Positions 35,425 to 44,597 are shown, counted from the stretch's first letter. The stretch: DNA of 64,000 nt from JBHYDC01 sp051861205 (GCA_051861205.1 JBHYDC010000006.1:132346-196345); one strand, 5' to 3'. Made by a program: numbers and translations. The notes: a model not told the origin generated them from the sequence alone.

Positions 35425-36894
35425 ATGACGGTCAGTGTGGATATCGGTTTGAAGACGAGCGGCCAGCGCGCCGTCGTCGATCTGGAAGAACTGCTCGCCA
35501 CCCGCCTTCTCGTCCAGGGCAATTCCGGCTCCGGCAAATCGCATCTCCTGCGCCGCATCCTCGAACAAAGCGCCCCTTGGGTACAGCAGTGCGTCATCGA
35601 CCCGGAGGGTGATTTCGTCTCGCTCGCCGACAAGTTCGGCCACGTCGTCATCGATGCCGCCGGCGCCGAGCGCGATCTTCCGCTGATCGCCGCCCGCGTC
35701 CGTCAGCACCGCGTCTCCGTCGTCCTCAACCTCGAAGGCCTCGACGTCGACCGCCAGATGCGCGCCGCCGCTTCGTTCCTCGGCGGCTTGTTCGACGCAG
35801 CGCGCGACCATTGGTATCCCATGCTCGTCGTCGTCGACGAGGCTCAGCTCTTCGCCCCGGCCGCTTCCGGCGAGGCCGACGAGGAGTCCCGCCGCCAATC
35901 GCTCGCCGCTATGACCAACCTGATGTGCCGGGGCCGCAAGCGCGGCCTTGCCGGCGTCATCGCCACGCAGCGCCTCGCCAAGCTCGCCAAGAACGTCGCG
36001 GCTGAAGCCTCCAACTTCCTGATGGGCCGCACCTTCCTCGACATCGACATGGCCCGCGCCGCCGATCTCCTCGGCATGGAGCGCCGTCAGGCCGAAGCTT
36101 TCCGCAACCTCGATCGCGGCCACTTCATCGCGCTCGGCCCCGCCATCGGTCGCCGCCCGGAGCCGGTGAAGATCGGCTTGGTCGAAACCGCCGGTCGCGG
36201 CGGCAGCCCAAAACTCACGCCCCTTCCCGAGCAGCCGGCCGGCGATGCCGCCGAACTGATCTTCCGTGCAGTCGTTGGTGAAACCACCCAGCGCGCCGCC
36301 CCGCCGCCGGTTTCCACCAGCGATCTTCTCGCCCAGCTCGCCAAATCCCGCGCAGAGCCCGTCATTGAGGCCCCCGCCGACCTCTTCGCCGACGCCGAGC
36401 GCGAGGACAAGATCGAGGAAATCCTCGCCGCGATGATGGCCGAGCCGGAAGCCGGCTTCCAACCGGTCTCCATCCTCTACCAGGATTTTCTCGTGCGCTG
36501 CCGCATCGCCCGCGTCACCGGCGAGCCGATGGACCTGCCGCGTTTCCGCAAGCGCCTCGCCATCGCCCGCGCCGGCGTGGACGAGCGCTCCGTCGACGGC
36601 GCCGACTGGGACCAAGCCACCCTCGTCGCCGCCTCCTTGCCCGAGGACATTCGCGGCGTGTTCCTGCTTCTTGTCAAAGCCGCCGTCACCAAGGCCCCAT
36701 GCCCCGGCGACGCCGAAATCGCAAAAGCCTACGGCACCCGCTCCCCCGGGCGCGCCCGCCGCCTCCTCGCCTATATGGAAGAGCGCGGCTTCATCGTCTG
36801 CGCCTCCGACATGCGCGGCAACCGCATCGTCAGCCTTCCCGATCTCGGCTGGCAAACCGCGCCGGGCATGCCGGACGCGGTGGCGGCGGAGTAG
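35425..36894 (+). CDS. HerA-like ATP-binding protein
   Basis: 489 residues. Walker A is GNSGSGKSHLLRR (near residue 33) and Walker B MLVVVDEAQLFAP, within a HerA/FtsK-type AAA domain (DUF87 region: CVIDPEGDFVSLADKFGHVVI; LMCRGRKRGLAGVIATQRLAKLAKNVAAEASN). The C-terminal ~200 residues are mostly helical and may be a winged-helix region. HerA proteins are hexameric DNA translocases, often paired with the NurA nuclease, but no nuclease is adjacent. Its role, perhaps DNA repair, is inferred only from the family. Confidence 0.88.
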   Translation: MTVSVDIGLKTSGQRAVVDLEELLATRLLVQGNSGSGKSHLLRRILEQSAPWVQQCVIDPEGDFVSLADKFGHVVIDAAGAERDLPLIAARVRQHRVSVVLNLEGLDVDRQMRAAASFLGGLFDAARDHWYPMLVVVDEAQLFAPAASGEADEESRRQSLAAMTNLMCRGRKRGLAGVIATQRLAKLAKNVAAEASNFLMGRTFLDIDMARAADLLGMERRQAEAFRNLDRGHFIALGPAIGRRPEPVKIGLVETAGRGGSPKLTPLPEQPAGDAAELIFRAVVGETTQRAAPPPVSTSDLLAQLAKSRAEPVIEAPADLFADAEREDKIEEILAAMMAEPEAGFQPVSILYQDFLVRCRIARVTGEPMDLPRFRKRLAIARAGVDERSVDGADWDQATLVAASLPEDIRGVFLLLVKAAVTKAPCPGDAEIAKAYGTRSPGRARRLLAYMEERGFIVCASDMRGNRIVSLPDLGWQTAPGMPDAVAAE

Positions 36895-36915
36895 GGGGAC
36901 AGCCCGTCCGGTCCC

Positions 36916-36950
36916 AAACGAAAAAGGCCGAAGCGTTTCCGCCCCGGCCT
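36916..36950 (-). terminator. Terminator of the DEAD-box helicase gene
   Basis: On the minus strand, AGGCCG pairs with CGGCCT around a GC-rich loop and is followed by TTTTTCG, 30 bases after the helicase stop. Confidence 0.7.
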
Positions 36951-36978
36951 CTTCACTCTCAAACCATTCGTTCAAACG

Positions 36979-38469
36979 TCAGCCGCGATCGCCCCGGCCG
37001 TTGCCGCGCGGCGGGCGTCCGCCTGCGGCTTGCCTCGGCGGGTTGCGCGGGCCGCTTGGCGCCAGAAAACCCACGCGGCCAAGGCTCTGTTCGGCCGCGC
37101 CGGTGTCGCGGTTCACGGGCTTTGCCGATGCGGCATTGGCCGGGCGGTCGCTGCGCTCGGGGCGGCGGCTGGCGGCGTGATGCCCCGCGTCCGGCTTGGG
37201 TCCGCGTCCAGCGCCCTGTCCGCCACCGTTACGGCCGCGATTGGCGGGCGCACCAGGACGGCCACGGCTGGGCTGGCGGTCGCCGCGCGTCGCACGCTCG
37301 TCGGGAATGAACTCCTCGCGCGGCATATGGCGCACTTCGATCGTGCCGCGCCGATCCTCGGACGGGATCGTCTGGCGCGTCAGCTTCTCGATGTCCTTCA
37401 GATACGCCCGTTCCTCGGCATCACAGAACGAAATCGCGATGCCGCTTGCCCCCGCGCGCGCCGTACGGCCGATGCGGTGCACGTAGCTTTCGGGAATATT
37501 CGGCAGGTCGAAGTTGATGACATGGCTGACGCCCGTCACGTCGATGCCGCGCGCGGCGATATCCGTCGCGATCAGGATCGGCGTCGCACCGCTCTTGAAC
37601 CCGGCCAGCGCCTTTTCGCGCTGCGCCTGGCTCTTGTTGCCATGGATCGCCACCGCCGCGATGCCGTCCATTTCCAGCGAGCGCACAACGCGGTCAGCGC
37701 CATGCTTGGTCCGCGTGAAAACGAGCGCACGGTCCGGCTTTTCTTCCACGATCACGTCGCGCAGCAGCGTGCGCTTGGCGGCTGTGTCGATGTGGATGAC
37801 GCGCTGATTGACGCGCTCGGCGGTGGTCGCAACGGGCGCGACCTTCACCGTCACCGGGTTCTTCAGCAAGTCGTTCGCAAGCTGCCCGATTTCCTTCGGC
37901 ATGGTGGCCGAGAACAGCAGCGTCTGGCGGGCCGCCGGCATCGTCTTCATGATCCGGCGCACCGAATGCACAAAGCCCATGTCCAGCATCTGGTCGGCTT
38001 CATCGAGCACGAAGACTTCGATATCGCCGAGCGCAACCATCCCGGCGTCCATATGGTCGATCAACCGGCCGGGTGTCGCAACTAGAATGTCCACGCCGCG
38101 CCGTAGGCGATCTTCCTGCGGGCGATGGCCGACGCCGCCGAATACCGTCGCGATCGACATGTGGTTCATGAAATGGCCGTAGGAGCGGAAGCTCTCGGCG
38201 ATCTGCGTCGCCAATTCGCGCGTCGGCGACAGGATCAGCGCACGCACCCGGCGCGGCTGCGCAATCCGGCCCGGCGCCAGCCGCTGCAGGATCGGCAGGG
38301 CGAAGGCTGCGGTCTTGCCGGTGCCGGTCTGCGCGATGCCGAGCAGGTCCTTGCCGGCAAGAAGCTCGGGGATCGCCTGGCTCTGGATGGGGGTGGGGGT
38401 ATCGTAACCTTCCTTGGCAAGACCGCGCAGGAGGCTTTCGGCAAGGCCGAGTTCAGCAAAAGTGGTCAA
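36979..38469 (-). CDS. DEAD-box RNA helicase (RhlE-like)
   Basis: About 496 residues from a TTG at 38469 (L-T-T-F-A-E-L-G-L). Motifs in order: Q motif PTPIQSQAIPELLAGKDLLG, Walker A AQTGTGKTAAF, PTRELATQIAE, TPGRLIDHM, VLDEADQMLDMGF, SATMPKEIG, then DIAARGIDV and HRIGRTARAG of the second RecA domain. A Gly/Arg/Pro-rich C-terminal tail (~100 residues) is typical of RhlE and binds RNA. The start is uncertain: an ATG at 38523 in frame would add residues encoded by leader palindromes. Such helicases act in ribosome assembly, RNA decay and cold adaptation. Confidence 0.92.
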   Translation of the reverse strand: MTTFAELGLAESLLRGLAKEGYDTPTPIQSQAIPELLAGKDLLGIAQTGTGKTAAFALPILQRLAPGRIAQPRRVRALILSPTRELATQIAESFRSYGHFMNHMSIATVFGGVGHRPQEDRLRRGVDILVATPGRLIDHMDAGMVALGDIEVFVLDEADQMLDMGFVHSVRRIMKTMPAARQTLLFSATMPKEIGQLANDLLKNPVTVKVAPVATTAERVNQRVIHIDTAAKRTLLRDVIVEEKPDRALVFTRTKHGADRVVRSLEMDGIAAVAIHGNKSQAQREKALAGFKSGATPILIATDIAARGIDVTGVSHVINFDLPNIPESYVHRIGRTARAGASGIAISFCDAEERAYLKDIEKLTRQTIPSEDRRGTIEVRHMPREEFIPDERATRGDRQPSRGRPGAPANRGRNGGGQGAGRGPKPDAGHHAASRRPERSDRPANAASAKPVNRDTGAAEQSLGRVGFLAPSGPRNPPRQAAGGRPPRGNGRGDRG

Positions 38470-38473
38470 AACG

Positions 38474-38519
38474 GTTCTTTCAGAAAGAACGCGCGTCGAA
38501 AGCCGGTGTTCGCACCGGC
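38474..38519 (-). promoter_or_regulatory. Palindromes at the helicase start/leader
   Basis: Two perfect dyads lie directly upstream of the TTG start: GTTCTTTC-A-GAAAGAAC (38474-38490), which covers the likely ribosome binding site, and GCCGGTG/CACCGGC with a tetraloop (38502-38519). They could fold in the leader and control translation. Confidence 0.5.
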
Positions 38520-38668
38520 GCATCAGCGCGGGGTGTCGAACGCCCCGCGTGATTGGGCCATTCACAAGGAAACTGCGATTTCGCCCGGCCTATCGGATCC
38601 CATCAAAGGGACCGTCGCTCACGCGGCCAAAGCTTATTGTGCGGCGCAGCAGCGCTCGCATGCCACGT

Positions 38669-38716
38669 GAAATGACTGTGACCGGGTGATTTGTCAAGCT
38701 AATCCAATAAATCACC
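38669..38716 (-). promoter_or_regulatory. Weak promoter and inverted repeat upstream of helicase
   Basis: Minus strand TTGACA (38692-38697) with a poor -10 CATTTC at 17-base spacing (38669-38674). The -35 is flanked by arms GGTGATTT (38685-38692) and AAATCACC (38709-38716). The promoter would give a leader of ~190 bases. Confidence 0.35.
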
Positions 38717-38733
38717 ACTTTGTCCCGTCCTTT

Positions 38734-40614
38734 TCACCCCGCCTTGCCCTTCGCCTCCTCGCGCAGCGGTGCGGCGTCCCAGCCTGATTCGGTCACGTCC
38801 TGCGCCGTCTGAACGTCGCGGGCAAGCACTTTTTCCAGCATCGCGCGGCGTTCTTTGAACGCAAGTCCGTAGCTGTCGCGGTCGCCGGTTGCGCGCAGTT
38901 TGCGTAAGGTCTCCAGCGTTTCCAAATCGTGACGGCGGAAGATGCGGCCGATCCGCTCGGCCTCGAAGGCCGGCATCCCCATCGCGCGCAGTGTTTCCGT
39001 GCCCATTTCCAGCGCGCCCGCGAAGGTTTCGCGCACGATCCGGTCGGCGCCCGCCGCTTCCAAATCATAGGAATGCGCCCTGTCGTAAGCGCGCGCGATC
39101 ACGGTCAGATGGGGGAAGTTGCGCTTGGCCATCTCCACGATTTCCGTAGTGGTGTCCTTCTCGTCCGTCGCCACCACCAGCAGCGACGCCTCGTCCGCCC
39201 CCGCCGACGCTAAAAGGTCATGCCGCCGCGCGTCGCCATAATAAACGGTGTACCCGAACCGCCGCAGCGCCTCGATCTGTTCCGCATCGTGCTCCAATAC
39301 CGTCACCGGCACGCCGCGCCCCAGCATTAAGCGGGCCACGATTTGGCCCACCCGGCCGAACCCGGCGACGATCACCCGGTTGCGCTCTTCGATCTTGTCG
39401 GGCTCACGGGTCTCCGCCGCCTGCTCGCCCCGGGTCAACCGGTCGAGCACGATGAACAGCACCGGCGTCGTCAGCATCGAAAGCGCCACCGAAGCCGTCA
39501 ACAAGCCGGACACGCCCGCATCCAAAATCAAATTCTGGCTGGCGAAGCCGATCAGCACGAAGGCGAATTCGCCGATCTGCGATAGCGCGATCGCCGTCAG
39601 CAGCGCTTCTCTCCGGTTCAGTTTCGCCATCCGCGCAATCGCGAACAGGATCGCCGCCTTCAGCGCCACGATCCCGATCACGATGCCGGCCAGAATCAGC
39701 GGATATTCCACGATCAGCCCAAGCTGTAGCCCCGCCCCCACGGATATGAAGAACAGCCCGAGCAGCAGCCCCTTGAACGGCTCGATATCGCTTTCGATTT
39801 CGTGCCGGAACTCGCTGTCGGCCAGCACCACGCCCGCCAGAAACGCGCCAAGCGCCGGCGAAAGCCCCACCGCCTGCATCAAAAGCGCCGTCCCGGCCAC
39901 AATCAGCAACGCCGTCGCGGTGAAGATTTCCCGCAGCCGCGTTCGCGCCATCAGGCTGAACAGCGGCCGCACCGCCAACCGTCCGCCCAGCACGATCACC
40001 GCCACGGCGGCCAGCACCAACAGCGCGCCGGCCCAGCCGGGCAGGGTGTCGATCAGGCTCGTGCCGTGCCCCTCCGCCGCATCCACCGCCACGCCGCGCG
40101 GGGCCAAGAGCGGCATGATCGCCAAGATCGGGATCACCGCAATGTCCTGGAATAACAGCATCGCGAGCGATGTCTCCCCGGCCGGGCTCTTCAGCAGCCC
40201 CTTTTCCGCCAGCGCCTGGAGCACGATGGCGGTCGACGACATCGCCGCGATCAGGCCGATCGCCAGCGCCTCGCTCCAGCGCAGCCCCAGCGCGTAGGCC
40301 GCCGCCCCCACCAGCGCCGCCGTCAGCGCCACCTGCATGCCGCCAAGCCCGAACACCGCGTTGCGCATCGACCACAGTTTGGAGGGCTGCAACTCCAGCC
40401 CCACGATGAACAGCATCATCACCACGCCGAACTCGGCCACATGCATCAGGTCCGCCCCGCCGGACACCAGCCCCAGCACCGACGGCCCCACCACCACACC
40501 CGCCACGAGATAGCCGAGCACCGACCCCAGCCCCAGGCGTTTGGCAACGGGCACCGACACCACGGCCGCGGCAAGATAGGTCGCGGTCTGAACCAGAAAA
40601 CCGTCGGCGGCCAT
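38734..40614 (-). CDS. Monovalent cation:proton antiporter (CPA2), Kef-type, with RCK domain
   Basis: 626 residues. The N-terminal ~390 residues form 12-13 membrane helices of the Na+/H+ exchanger fold (GYLVAGVVVGPSVLGLVSGG, GLELQPSKLWSMRNAVFGLGG, LALSQIGEFAFVL-like segment). A TrkA-N/RCK nucleotide-binding domain follows (VIVAGFGRVGQIVARLM; EHDAEQIEALRRFGYTVYYGDARRHDLL). The layout matches KefB/KefC, which release K+ during electrophile stress. The next gene upstream is a KefF/KefG-like oxidoreductase, supporting this. Glutathione gating is inferred. Confidence 0.92.
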   Translation of the reverse strand: MAADGFLVQTATYLAAAVVSVPVAKRLGLGSVLGYLVAGVVVGPSVLGLVSGGADLMHVAEFGVVMMLFIVGLELQPSKLWSMRNAVFGLGGMQVALTAALVGAAAYALGLRWSEALAIGLIAAMSSTAIVLQALAEKGLLKSPAGETSLAMLLFQDIAVIPILAIMPLLAPRGVAVDAAEGHGTSLIDTLPGWAGALLVLAAVAVIVLGGRLAVRPLFSLMARTRLREIFTATALLIVAGTALLMQAVGLSPALGAFLAGVVLADSEFRHEIESDIEPFKGLLLGLFFISVGAGLQLGLIVEYPLILAGIVIGIVALKAAILFAIARMAKLNRREALLTAIALSQIGEFAFVLIGFASQNLILDAGVSGLLTASVALSMLTTPVLFIVLDRLTRGEQAAETREPDKIEERNRVIVAGFGRVGQIVARLMLGRGVPVTVLEHDAEQIEALRRFGYTVYYGDARRHDLLASAGADEASLLVVATDEKDTTTEIVEMAKRNFPHLTVIARAYDRAHSYDLEAAGADRIVRETFAGALEMGTETLRAMGMPAFEAERIGRIFRRHDLETLETLRKLRATGDRDSYGLAFKERRAMLEKVLARDVQTAQDVTESGWDAAPLREEAKGKAG

Positions 40615-40650
40615 GGCGTATCGTCCTTGTCAGCGGCCTTGCGGCCCCGC

Positions 40651-41208
40651 TTATCCCACCGCGCGCAGCGGCGTCCCATCCCGCAGCGTCGTCAGCCGCG
40701 CGCGATAGGCATGCGCGGCCGCTTCAATCTCGCCGGCACCCGCCACATGCGCCGCATGCACCACGAACGGCCGTTGCCAAGCCATATGGCAAAGTTTGGC
40801 CGTTGCTTCGAACGGGCGCAGCAATTCGTCCACGGTAAAGTGGTTCATGCCGCCCTCGCCATAGGCTTCGTCCCGTCCGCCGGTGGTGATCGCCTGTAGC
40901 CAGAGCTTGCCTTCAAGCTTGCGCCCGCTCTGCCCATAGGCCCAGCCGTGTTCCAGCACTAGATCCTGCCATTCCTTCACGATCGAAGGGGCGGAGTACC
41001 AGAAGAACGGATGCTGAAGCACCACTGCGTCGTGGTCCACGAGCAGCCCTTGCTCGCGCTCCACATCGATCGCGAAATCGGGGTAGGTCTCATAAAGGTC
41101 ATGCACCGTCACCCCGTCCACCGCGCGCGCGGCGGCGATCATCGCTTTGTTGAGGCGCGACGTGCGATAAGACGGGTGGGCGAACAAAACCAGGATACGG
41201 CGAGCCAT
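40651..41208 (-). CDS. NAD(P)H-dependent oxidoreductase, KefF/KefG-like
   Basis: 185 residues from ATG 41208. A flavodoxin-like fold (RILVLFAHPSYRTSRLNKAMI; VLQHPFFWYSAPSIVKEWQDLVLEHGWAYG) with the ITTGGRDEAY segment of the KefF/KefG/MdaB group. In E. coli such quinone reductases are the ancillary subunits that activate Kef antiporters. It lies 36 bases upstream of the antiporter on the same strand, so the pair is very likely one operon. Confidence 0.9.
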   Translation of the reverse strand: MARRILVLFAHPSYRTSRLNKAMIAAARAVDGVTVHDLYETYPDFAIDVEREQGLLVDHDAVVLQHPFFWYSAPSIVKEWQDLVLEHGWAYGQSGRKLEGKLWLQAITTGGRDEAYGEGGMNHFTVDELLRPFEATAKLCHMAWQRPFVVHAAHVAGAGEIEAAAHAYRARLTTLRDGTPLRAVG

Positions 41209-41404
41209 CGCACTTCCACGTCGGTGTGAATACGACGCAATCATGGGGCGGATCCGCCGCCATGGAAAGCTCGCCCACCGCCGTGCTGCACAGGAAGCCG
41301 TTCCGCCTTAACCGCCGCGTCCTTCGAAACGCCCCGCGCGCTTCCTATATCCCGGCTCACGGGCCCAGCCCGTCCGCAACATGCGCCCGCAAGGAGGGAA
41401 CTTC

Positions 41405-41833
41405 ATGGACATTCTATACACCGCCCACGCCACCGCCACCGGCGGCGGCCGAAACCTCGGCCACGCCGTCACCGACGACGGCAAGGTCGATGTCCAACTC
41501 TCCGTTCCCAAAGACATGGGCGGCCCCGGCGGCGACGGCACAAACCCCGAGCAATTGTTCGCGGCCGGCTATTCCGCCTGTTTCCTCGGCGCGCTGCGCG
41601 CTGTCGGCGCCCGCGAGAAAACGCCCATTCCGCCTGAAGCCAGCGTGTCGGCCGCCGTCGGCATCGGCCAGCGCGACGATAAGGCCGGTTTCGGCCTCGC
41701 CGTCGAACTCACCATCAACGCGCCGGGCCTTGCCCGCGAAACGGTTGAGGATCTCGTCGCCAAGGCGCACATCATGTGCCCCTACAGCAACGCCACGCGC
41801 GGCAACATCGACGTCAAGCTCACCGTCGCCTGA
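41405..41833 (+). CDS. ohr: Organic hydroperoxide resistance protein (Ohr/OsmC)
   Basis: 142 residues from ATG 41405 with AAGGAGGG six bases upstream. The two redox cysteines are in YSACFLGALR and AHIMCPYSNATRGN, the Ohr pattern. Ohr reduces organic hydroperoxides with lipoylated partners. NPEQLFAAGYSACF is diagnostic. No OhrR (MarR-type) regulator gene is adjacent. It sits next to the Kef pair, also a thiol/electrophile stress system. Confidence 0.95.
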   Translation: MDILYTAHATATGGGRNLGHAVTDDGKVDVQLSVPKDMGGPGGDGTNPEQLFAAGYSACFLGALRAVGAREKTPIPPEASVSAAVGIGQRDDKAGFGLAVELTINAPGLARETVEDLVAKAHIMCPYSNATRGNIDVKLTVA

Positions 41834-41849
41834 CCCAAATCCCGCGCAT

Positions 41850-41887
41850 AAAAACCTTGTTCCGGCCCGCTCGTCCAAGGGCCGGAA
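41850..41887 (-). terminator. Terminator of uxaA (may also stop ohr)
   Basis: Stem TTCCGGCCC (41860-41868) and GGGCCGGAA (41879-41887), followed on the minus strand by CAAGG and TTTTT. It lies between the convergent ohr and uxaA stops. Confidence 0.6.
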
Positions 41888-41902
41888 TCGAGGCTCCTCG
41901 TG

Positions 41903-43423
41903 TCACATCACCGCGCCGATCTGCCAGGGCACGAATTCCGCGTCGCCATAGCCCAGATCTTCGGACTTGGTGTGCTCGCCGGACGCCACCTTCAGCATCG
42001 TCTCGAAAATCTCCCGGCCCTTCTCTTCCAGCGGCACCCCATCCAGGATGTCGCCGCAGTTCAGGTCCATGTCCTCGGTCATGCGGGCATAGAGGTCCGA
42101 GTTGGTCGCGATCTTGATCGAGGGCACCGGCTTTGCCCCAAACGCCGATCCGCGCCCGGTCGTGAAGGCGATCAAATTCGCCCCGCTCGCGATTTGTCCG
42201 GTCGCCGACACCGGGTCATAACCCGGCGAATCCATGAACACGAAGCCCGGCGTCGAAATCGGCTCGGCATATTCGAACACGCCCCGAAGCGGCGACGTGC
42301 CGCCCTTCGCCGCCGCCCCGAGCGACTTTTCAAGGATAGTGGTGATCCCGCCGGCCTTGTTGCCGGGCGAGGGGTTGTTGTTCATATCGCCGCCGTTGCG
42401 GGCGGTGTACTCCTCCCACCAGCGGATCCGCTCGGCCAGTTTCTCGGCAATCTCCGGCCGCTCCGCCCGCGCCATCAAAAGATGCTCGGCGCCATAAATC
42501 TCCGGCGTTTCAGAAAGGATCGCCGTACCGCCATGCGCCGCCAGAAGGTCCGCCGCATAGCCGAGCGCCGGGTTCGCCGTCAGCCCGGAATAGCCGTCCG
42601 ACCCGCCGCACTGCATCCCCACCGAAAGCGCGCTCGCCGGCGCCGTCTCGCGCTTCACCGTGTTGGCTACGGCCAGCATGTCGCGCACGGCCGCCACGCC
42701 GCGCTCGATCGAGCGGCGCGTTCCACCCGAATCCTGAATGGTCAGCGAGCGGAAATGGTCGCCCTCCACCACGCCGTAGCGTTCCTTCAGGCGGGGGATC
42801 TGGAACACTTCGCAGCCCAGGCCCACCACCAGCACGCCGCCGAAATTGGGATGGCTCGCATAGCCCCACTGGGTGCGCTCCACCACCTCGAAGCCCTCGC
42901 CCTTGGCCGCCATGCCGCAGCCGGTGCCGTGCACCAGCGGCACCACGCCGTCCACGTTGGGAAATTGCTCCAAGATCCCGGACCGCTCCACCGCCGTCGC
43001 GATGTATTTCGCCACCGTCGCCGAGCAGTTCACCGAGGTGAGGATGCCCACATAGTTACGCGTGCCCACCTTGCCGTTCGGCCGGCGGAAGCCCTCGAAG
43101 GTCGCCGGCGCCACGTCCGGCGCCACATATTTGGCGTCCACCGCATCGGCATGCCGCTCAAACGGGTGCATCTCCACATTGTCCACGTGAACATGCTCGC
43201 CGGGCGCGATGTCGCGGGTGGCAAAGCCGATGATCTGGCCGAACTTCAGGATCGGCGCGCCATTCGGGATCGGCGCCGAGGCCAGCTTATGGCCCTTGGG
43301 AATGCGCCCCGCTGCCTTGAACCCCTCAACCGCGCTCCCCGCGTCGATTGAATCAAGAGCCACCACCACATTGTCTGAGGCGTTTAGGCGAAGGATGCGC
43401 GGATTGCGGGCAGGGGCGTTCAT
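41903..43423 (-). CDS. uxaA: Altronate dehydratase (UxaA/GarD family)
   Basis: 506 residues from ATG 43423 with AAGGA upstream. An N-terminal SAF domain (residues ~1-100, VVVALDSIDAGSAVEGFKAAGRIPKGHK) is fused to the catalytic UxaA_C part: GTRNYVGILTSVNCSATVAKYIA, VVPLVHGTGCGM, MQCGGSDGYSGLTANPALGYAADLL and NNNPSPGNKAGGITTILEKSLGA. UxaA removes water from altronate to give 2-keto-3-deoxygluconate. Galactarate dehydratase is a close relative, but the divergent kdgK gene, whose product phosphorylates that same compound, supports altronate. Confidence 0.9.
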   Translation of the reverse strand: MNAPARNPRILRLNASDNVVVALDSIDAGSAVEGFKAAGRIPKGHKLASAPIPNGAPILKFGQIIGFATRDIAPGEHVHVDNVEMHPFERHADAVDAKYVAPDVAPATFEGFRRPNGKVGTRNYVGILTSVNCSATVAKYIATAVERSGILEQFPNVDGVVPLVHGTGCGMAAKGEGFEVVERTQWGYASHPNFGGVLVVGLGCEVFQIPRLKERYGVVEGDHFRSLTIQDSGGTRRSIERGVAAVRDMLAVANTVKRETAPASALSVGMQCGGSDGYSGLTANPALGYAADLLAAHGGTAILSETPEIYGAEHLLMARAERPEIAEKLAERIRWWEEYTARNGGDMNNNPSPGNKAGGITTILEKSLGAAAKGGTSPLRGVFEYAEPISTPGFVFMDSPGYDPVSATGQIASGANLIAFTTGRGSAFGAKPVPSIKIATNSDLYARMTEDMDLNCGDILDGVPLEEKGREIFETMLKVASGEHTKSEDLGYGDAEFVPWQIGAVM

Positions 43424-43653
43424 CGGTTGTCCTTGAATTTCAACATCAAGCGGCCGCCGATACCAGGCCGGAACCAGCGCCGCGCGCGTCAAGCGTCAAC
43501 CGCGTTGTTCTACCCGCCGCCGCGTCACAAAACCAGATATCGCGTCGTTCCGGTCGAAAAATACCGCGCCCGCCCCCGCTTGCCCCCACGCCGTCTTGAT
43601 CGGGCCTGCCCGATCGCCGATACCCAAGTCATAACCGCGACTAAGAGGACACC
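43424..43653. promoter_or_regulatory. Divergent uxaA/kdgK control region with 8-bp palindrome
   Basis: 230 bases. GATCGGGC-CT-GCCCGATC (43598-43615) lies ~40 bases before kdgK and is a candidate operator for a shared regulator, which is not in the window. The kdgK ribosome binding site is AGAGGA. Confidence 0.4.
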
Positions 43654-44565
43654 ATGCCCGGTCTATTCGTAAGCATCGGCGAGTGCATGGTCGAACTGGC
43701 CCCTGCCTCCGGCGACCTCTACCACCGGGGGTTCGCCGGCGACACTCTGAACACCGCTTGGTACGTCCGCGCCCTCACCGACCACCGCGTCGACTATCTC
43801 ACCGCTGTGGGCACCGACGCGCTCTCCCGCGAACTCGTCGCCTTCATCGCGGGCGCCGGCATCGGCACCGCCGCCATTCGCCGTATCGAAAACCGCACCC
43901 TCGGCCTCTACCTCATCACCCTCACCGGCGCCGAGCGCTCCTTCACCTATTGGCGCGATAAGTCCGCCGCCAAGTTCCTCGCCGCCCATCCCGCCGCCCT
44001 CGATGTCGCGCTCGGCCAAGCCACGTCGGTCTATTTCTCCGGCATCACGCTGGCGATCCTGTCGCCCGATCACCGCGACAATCTCTTTGCCGCGCTCGCC
44101 AAGGTCCGCGCGCGCGGCGGCATGGTCGCCTTCGACCCCAACGTCCGCCCCCGCCTCTGGAGCGGGCCGGACGCCATGCGCGCCGGCCTCGAAGCCGGCT
44201 ACCGCGCCGCCACCGTCGCCCTCCCGACCTATCCCGACGAGTGCGATCTCTTCGCCGACGCCTCGCTTGAAGCCGCCGCCCACCGCGTCGCAGGCTACGG
44301 CGTCACCGAGGTCGTCGTGCGCGACGGCCCCAATCCCTGCCTCGTCCTTGCAAACGGCGCTGCCGCGCTGGTCCCCGCCGTCCCCGTCGCCCGCCCCGTC
44401 GACACCACCGGCGCCGGCGACAGCTTCAGCGCCGGCTACCTCGCCGCCCGCCTGCGCGGCCTCCCCCCCACCGCCGCCGCCCACCTCGCCCACCAAGTCG
44501 CCGCCCGCGTCATCCAAGTGAAAGGCGCGCTCGCGCCGATGGCGGATTTCAGCGATTTGCGGTGA
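43654..44565 (+). CDS. kdgK: 2-keto-3-deoxygluconate kinase (PfkB family)
   Basis: 303 residues. The PfkB fold is shown by SIGECMVELAP and the N-terminal substrate motif GFAGDTLNTAWYVRAL, and by the ATP/anion-hole signature DTTGAGDSFSAGYLAARL with its catalytic Asp. The sequence FDPNVRPRLW is typical of KDG kinases. It phosphorylates KDG to KDPG in Entner-Doudoroff-linked hexuronate breakdown, the step after UxaA. The match to KDG kinase over other PfkB sugars rests on these segments and on context. Confidence 0.9.
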   Translation: MPGLFVSIGECMVELAPASGDLYHRGFAGDTLNTAWYVRALTDHRVDYLTAVGTDALSRELVAFIAGAGIGTAAIRRIENRTLGLYLITLTGAERSFTYWRDKSAAKFLAAHPAALDVALGQATSVYFSGITLAILSPDHRDNLFAALAKVRARGGMVAFDPNVRPRLWSGPDAMRAGLEAGYRAATVALPTYPDECDLFADASLEAAAHRVAGYGVTEVVVRDGPNPCLVLANGAAALVPAVPVARPVDTTGAGDSFSAGYLAARLRGLPPTAAAHLAHQVAARVIQVKGALAPMADFSDLR

Positions 44566-44576
44566 ATACGGGCCTT

Positions 44577-44597
44577 ATTCGCCGCATAATGTGCGGA
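44577..44597. other. Hairpin after kdgK
   Basis: Inverted repeat CCGCA-TAATG-TGCGG, extendable by ATTC/GAAT with one mismatch, just after the kdgK stop and before the small basic gene. There is no U-run, so it may be an mRNA-processing or operator site. Confidence 0.35.

Noticed and set aside
34444..36975. 843-residue open frame on the minus strand opposite rhaI and the HerA-like gene
   Set aside because: Spans two well-supported genes on the other strand and has shadow-type composition.
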